Below are positions 18,722-22,137 of a stretch of DNA of 22,137 nucleotides, in pieces (position 1 is the stretch's first letter; every line of letters starts with the position of its first letter). A program made the position numbers and the translations under genes. The notes under the pieces are model-generated. The model was given only the letters and a program-made list of their open reading frames with translations, was not told where the DNA came from and ran no database searches. Location: positions 1,190 to 23,326 of the forward strand of contig DKBE01000078.1 in assembly GCA_002451085.1 (NCBI GenBank), in the 5' to 3' direction. The stretch comes from Proteobacteria bacterium UBA6908 (lineage in GTDB: Bacteria > Pseudomonadota > Gammaproteobacteria > Acidiferrobacterales > UBA6901).

Positions 18722-20433
18722 GTTGTGCCTCCGGAAGTCAGCTGCGCCGTGCGACGCGCCGGTCCGTCAAGATTGTCGGGGGGAATGTTGAGCAACCGCA
18801 GTGCACCAGCCATCACCTTGCTGAACACCGGTGCGGCCACCTGACCACCGAAATAGATGCCCGTGGATGGTTCATCCACGGTAATCACCATCACCAGGCG
18901 CGGATCGCTGGCCGGCGCGAACCCGGCGAACGAGGCGACATAGCGATGGTCGGCATATTCCCCATTCAGCAGCTTGTGGGCCGTACCGGTCTTGCCGCCG
19001 ACACGATAAAAACCAACCTGTGCGGCCGCCCCGGTGCCATCCCGGCTGACCGCCAACTCCAGCATTTGACGTACCGCGCGCGCGGTCTTCTCGGTAAAGA
19101 TTCGCTCGCCTTCACCGACGACATCACGTCGCAGGAGCGACACCGGCAGGATCACACCATCGTTCGCCAACGCTCCGTAAGCGCGAGTCAGCTGCAATGG
19201 TGTTACGGCAATGCCATAGCCATAGGCCAGGGTCGCCTGCTCGATGGGAATCCGCGCCGATGAGTTGATTCTTCCGTTCACTTCACCCGGCAACCCGCTG
19301 CCGGTTCCGCGGCCAAAGCCAGCGCGCACAAAGAGATCGCGTACGCTGCTGCTGTTGAGGGCCAGGGCGATGCGGGCGGCGCCGATGTTGCTCGACTTCT
19401 CGAGCACCTGAGTTACCGTGATCAACCCATAGTTGTGCACATCACGGATGGTGTTGCGACCGACGGTCAGCAGACCCGGCGCCGTATCAATCGGGGTATT
19501 GGGCGTGAAACGACCGCTTTCGAGACCGGCGGCGATTGTAAACGGTTTAATCGTCGAGCCCGGTTCCAACACGTCGGTCACGGCCCGGTTGCGAAACAGG
19601 TTGCTCGCCAGGTTGGCACGATTGTTGGGATTGAATCCCGGTTCGTTGACCATGGCCAACACTTCACCGGTATGCGCATCCAACAGAATCGCGCTCGCCC
19701 CGCGCGCGCGGTGCTGGACGACGGCATTCTTCAATTCGCGATAGACCAGATACTGGAGACGACGATCAATGCTGAGCGTCAGGTCCTTGCCCGGTTCCGG
19801 CAAGCTGACGCTCTCGACACTCTCGACGATGTTGCCAAAACGATCTTTCAATACGCGCTTGCGGCCAGGCACGGCCCGCAGCCACTTATCATAGGCAAGC
19901 TCTATACCCTCCAGTCCCTGATCATCCACATTGGTGAATCCAACGACATGTCCGGCCACCGTGCCAGACGGGTAGTAGCGACGGTATTCACGCTGCAGTC
20001 CAACGCCGGCGATCTCCAGTTTACGCACCTGTGTCGCCTGCTCGGGAGTGACGTGCCGCCGGAGATACATGAATTCGCGGCCCTGGGAATGACGAACAGC
20101 CTGCCCCAATTCCTGGACCGACATCCCCAGCACCCGGGCCAAAGCCGGCCAGCGGTCACGCACCTCGGTGAGCGCATCGGGTTCGGCCCACACCGACTCC
20201 ACGGGGGTGCTGACCGCCAGGGGTTCGCCGTGACGATCAAAGATCATGCCGCGATGGGAATTGTCCTGAATGACGCGCAAGTGCCGGGCATTGCCCTGCT
20301 CCTGCAGATACCCGGAGGTAATTACCTGGAGCCAGATGGCACGTGCACCGAGCAGGACGAGCGCACTGAGCAGAAATCCCAGAACCACCGCCGTGCGGAC
20401 GGGATAACCAGGGGTCCGGGCCGGACGATTCAT
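18718..20433 (-). CDS. ftsI: Septal peptidoglycan transpeptidase FtsI (PBP3)
   Basis: 571 residues (E. coli 588). A bitopic class B penicillin-binding protein that cross-links septal peptidoglycan as partner of FtsW. A short basic N-terminus precedes one membrane segment (about 13-34, AVVLGFLLSALVLLGARAIWL). The pedestal domain includes RGMIFDRHGEPLAVS (61-75) and RRYYPSGTVAGHVVGFTNVD (151-170). Transpeptidase motifs: S293-T-I-K296 with the nucleophile serine, S347-S-N349, and K481-T-G-T484. The frame extends upstream to an ATG at 20568 inside ftsL, but those 45 residues are low complexity and not FtsI-like. The ATG at 20433 overlaps the ftsL stop (ATGA), has a G5 tract about four bases upstream, and gives the usual cytoplasmic tail. 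Confidence 0.97.
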   Translation of the reverse strand: MNRPARTPGYPVRTAVVLGFLLSALVLLGARAIWLQVITSGYLQEQGNARHLRVIQDNSHRGMIFDRHGEPLAVSTPVESVWAEPDALTEVRDRWPALARVLGMSVQELGQAVRHSQGREFMYLRRHVTPEQATQVRKLEIAGVGLQREYRRYYPSGTVAGHVVGFTNVDDQGLEGIELAYDKWLRAVPGRKRVLKDRFGNIVESVESVSLPEPGKDLTLSIDRRLQYLVYRELKNAVVQHRARGASAILLDAHTGEVLAMVNEPGFNPNNRANLASNLFRNRAVTDVLEPGSTIKPFTIAAGLESGRFTPNTPIDTAPGLLTVGRNTIRDVHNYGLITVTQVLEKSSNIGAARIALALNSSSVRDLFVRAGFGRGTGSGLPGEVNGRINSSARIPIEQATLAYGYGIAVTPLQLTRAYGALANDGVILPVSLLRRDVVGEGERIFTEKTARAVRQMLELAVSRDGTGAAAQVGFYRVGGKTGTAHKLLNGEYADHRYVASFAGFAPASDPRLVMVITVDEPSTGIYFGGQVAAPVFSKVMAGALRLLNIPPDNLDGPARRTAQLTSGGTT

Positions 20434-20705
20434 CGCGCCCCCGGCACACTGCGAACCACGACTACCTGATCGGTGGATGGCAATGCCATGCCAAGTCGTG
20501 CACGTGCCGTCTCCTCTACGCGCCGGTGCTCCGACCACGCCCCCTGCTCGAGCAGCAACTGACCCCACTCGATGTTCAGCAGATCCCGTTCCTGCGTCAG
20601 CCCCTGAAGCTCTGCAAACAGCTGCCGGTTACGATGACGCAGCTCAACCACCGAATATGCCGAAACGATCACGGCCAGAGTGATCACCAGCATGGATTTA
20701 GGCAT
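20430..20705 (-). CDS. ftsL: Cell division protein FtsL
   Basis: 91 residues (E. coli 121; short versions are common). A small bitopic protein that, with FtsB and FtsQ, activates FtsWI. After a four- or five-residue N-terminus comes a membrane segment (about 5-22, [16 protein letters not shown]), then a heptad-like region rich in Leu, Glu and Arg (about 23-70, [21 protein letters not shown]) that fits the FtsL-FtsB coiled coil. The extreme C-terminus is less conserved. The frame extends upstream to 20801 within rsmH, but the ATG at 20705 has GGAGG six bases upstream and is the natural start, overlapping the rsmH stop by 8 bases. Identification rests mainly on position, size and topology because FtsL sequences diverge strongly. 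Confidence 0.9.
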   Translation of the reverse strand: MPKSMLVITLAVIVSAYSVVELRHRNRQLFAELQGLTQERDLLNIEWGQLLLEQGAWSEHRRVEETARARLGMALPSTDQVVVVRSVPGAR

Positions 20706-21642
20706 GCGCGGCCTCCGGAGTTTCGGCGACGCGCAAAACGGCACTGCGGGCACGCGGGTTACGGCGAATTTCTTCATCCGTGGCGCGCACCGCCTTGCCA
20801 ACCAGATGCAGACGCACTGACACTTCAGATGAGCGAACCGGGAGATCGGGCGGCAGTTCTTCGCCCTTGGCTTCGCGGCGCATGAATTGTTTGACGATCC
20901 GGTCTTCGAGGGAGTGAAAACTGATCACCGCCAGCCGCCCGCCGGGTGCCAGCGCCTCAACCGCCTGCGGCAGCGCTGCCTGCAACTCCCCCAGTTCCTG
21001 ATTGATGAAAAGACGGATGGCCTGGAATGTCCGTGTGGCCGGATCCTTGCTGCGCTCCCGCGTCGGTACCGCATCGGCCACCAGCACGGCCAGTTCCCGG
21101 GTGGTGGAAATCGGCTGCTCGATGCGTCGGCGCACAATCGCACGGGCGATTCTTCGGGCATAGCGCTCTTCGCCAAGCGTAAAAAGCACGTCGGCGATTT
21201 CCTGTTCGTCAGCACGTTGCAACCAGGCGGCCGCGCTCTCTCCACGTTCTGGGTCCATCCGCATGTCGAGCGGGCCTTCTCGCAAAAAGCTGAAACCTCG
21301 CGCAGCCTCATCCAGCTGCGGCGAGGAAACTCCCAGGTCGAACAGAATGCCGTTCACCCGCTTGTGCCAGCCGCGTTCCACAATCGTCTTTCCGAGCATT
21401 GAGAATGGGCCCTGCACCATCGTAAATCGCGTTTCACCAGTAAATTGTCTCGCCGCGGCGGCTGCCGCTTCCGGATCCCGGTCCATGGCGAGCAGGCAGC
21501 CGCTGGATCCGAGGTGTCCCAGAATGGCCCGGCTGTGACCACCGCGACCAAAGGTGGCGTCTACATACAGACCGTCAGGCCGGATGTTCAGTGCCGCCAC
21601 CACTTCCTCGCACAGAACCGGTTCATGTGTGCGCTCCGTCAC
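20698..21642 (-). CDS. rsmH: 16S rRNA (cytosine(1402)-N4)-methyltransferase RsmH (MraW)
   Basis: 314 residues (E. coli 313). RsmH uses S-adenosylmethionine to methylate N4 of C1402 in 16S rRNA, at the ribosomal P-site. The cofactor motif [10 protein letters not shown] is at 28-37, followed by [40 protein letters not shown], the internal helical insert with [31 protein letters not shown], and the C-terminal [21 protein letters not shown] and [13 protein letters not shown]. The start is GTG at 21642, eight bases after the mraZ stop, with only a weak ribosome binding site (TAGGCG). No in-frame ATG is available near the expected N-terminus, so the non-ATG start appears real. Coupling to mraZ is likely. 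Confidence 0.97.
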   Translation of the reverse strand: MTERTHEPVLCEEVVAALNIRPDGLYVDATFGRGGHSRAILGHLGSSGCLLAMDRDPEAAAAAARQFTGETRFTMVQGPFSMLGKTIVERGWHKRVNGILFDLGVSSPQLDEAARGFSFLREGPLDMRMDPERGESAAAWLQRADEQEIADVLFTLGEERYARRIARAIVRRRIEQPISTTRELAVLVADAVPTRERSKDPATRTFQAIRLFINQELGELQAALPQAVEALAPGGRLAVISFHSLEDRIVKQFMRREAKGEELPPDLPVRSSEVSVRLHLVGKAVRATDEEIRRNPRARSAVLRVAETPEAAHA

Positions 21643-21650
21643 CCGTGCGC

Positions 21651-22115
21651 CTACAGCGACAGTGAACCGAGCTCATCAGGCAGCTCGCCTTCACCCGCTT
21701 CTGTTGCCGTCAGCCACTCGCTGCGACGGGTGTTCCACTGGGACTCGCTCCAGATTTCGAATTTATTTCCCTGACCAATCATCACCACTGCCTTGTCGAG
21801 CCCGGCGAAGTCACGAAGCGGCGGCGGTAACAGGATTCGCCCATTGCCATCCAGCTCGATCTCCGTGGCATGGCCTATCAGCAGGCGCTGCAGGCGACGC
21901 GCCGATGCATTGAAACTCGGCAGCTTCACCAGCTTGCGCTCTATCTCTTCCCACTCGGGAAGGGGGTACAGCAACAGGCAGTGATCCTGCTCCACCGGGT
22001 TGACCGTAATCACCACGCGGCTGTTCGCCAGCCGCACAAGCTCTTCGCGATAGCGAGTGGGAATCGCCAACCGACCCTTGCTGTCCAGATTCAACGCATT
22101 GACACCGCGAAACAT
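21651..22115 (-). CDS. mraZ: Transcriptional regulator MraZ
   Basis: 154 residues (E. coli 152). MraZ is the conserved first gene of dcw clusters. In E. coli it forms a ring-shaped oligomer, binds repeats ahead of its own gene and represses the operon. Two SpoVT/AbrB-like halves are visible, each with the family DxxxR signature: D11-R15 in [10 protein letters not shown] and D89-R93 in [13 protein letters not shown]. The C-terminal tail after about 130 is acidic and poorly conserved. The ATG at 22115 is preceded by GGGGATAA, so the GGGG about four bases upstream doubles as a ribosome binding site. Only 22 bases of upstream DNA are in the window, so the promoter is not visible. Confidence 0.97.
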   Translation of the reverse strand: MFRGVNALNLDSKGRLAIPTRYREELVRLANSRVVITVNPVEQDHCLLLYPLPEWEEIERKLVKLPSFNASARRLQRLLIGHATEIELDGNGRILLPPPLRDFAGLDKAVVMIGQGNKFEIWSESQWNTRRSEWLTATEAGEGELPDELGSLSL

Positions 22116-22119
22116 TTAT

Positions 22120-22134
22120 CCCCTTTTTATCCCG
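22120..22134 (-). promoter_or_regulatory. Partial MraZ-box-like GGG repeats ahead of mraZ (truncated by the window edge)
   Basis: On the minus strand, CGGGA (22134-22130) and AGGGG (22124-22120) are spaced with a 10-base period (five-base spacer). E. coli MraZ recognises TGGGN repeats separated by five bases just upstream of mraZ, so these may be the last two repeats of an operator continuing past the edge. Another reading of the same DNA is a GGGATAA direct repeat with an 11-base period. The second copy overlaps the ribosome binding site. Two GGG runs alone are weak evidence. Confidence 0.35.
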
Positions 22135-22137
22135 CTG

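Noticed and set aside
20434..20568. A 45-residue N-terminal extension of FtsI
   Set aside because: It lies wholly within ftsL in another frame and is Gly/Ala-rich and unlike FtsI. The ATG at 20433 gives the normal tail and the ATGA coupling.

Overview
The window is an almost gene-saturated division and cell wall (dcw) cluster, with every gene on the minus strand, so transcription runs from high to low coordinates. Gene order from the right edge is mraZ, rsmH, ftsL, ftsI, murE, murF, mraY, murD, ftsW, murG, murC, murB, ddlB, ftsQ, ftsA, ftsZ, then lpxC, a LytM/M23 peptidase gene, and secA, which runs off the left edge. This order, a meso-DAP-type MurE (DNPR motif), LpxC (lipid A synthesis, so an outer membrane) and protein sequences close to the E. 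coli family members point to a Gram-negative proteobacterium. A gammaproteobacterium outside the Enterobacterales is most likely, because an M23 peptidase rather than secM lies between lpxC and secA. GC content looks moderately high. I cannot name a genus from the sequence.

Region 1 (about 22137-5956): mraZ through ftsA form one compact unit. Most junctions are 4-base ATGA/TTGA overlaps, 1-14 base overlaps or gaps of 0-8 bases, so one polycistronic message with translational coupling is likely. MraZ is the cluster repressor, RsmH methylates 16S rRNA, FtsL/FtsI/FtsW/FtsQ/FtsA build the septal machine, MurC-F, DdlB and MurB make UDP-MurNAc-pentapeptide, and MraY and MurG convert it to lipid II, the substrate of FtsW and FtsI. 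Several starts are non-ATG: TTG for murE and probably murD, GTG for mraY and rsmH.

Region 2 (5955-4515): ftsZ is preceded by a 66-base spacer with a possible promoter and a short direct repeat. It is followed by the only clear intergenic regulatory block of the window: a strong hairpin flanked by A5/T5 tracts (a terminator that looks bidirectional), then a good sigma70-type promoter for lpxC.

Region 3 (4514-1): lpxC and the M23 peptidase gene overlap by ATGA and should be co-transcribed. secA has its own short leader with a plausible promoter just after the peptidase stop codon. The SecA C-terminal linker and zinc tail are outside the window.

There are no RNA genes, mobile elements, CRISPR arrays or signs of recent transfer, and no gene-free stretch over 300 bases (the longest is 238 bases, 4515-4752). 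I found no undescribed system. The points worth a second look are regulatory or start-site details and lineage-specific gene content.
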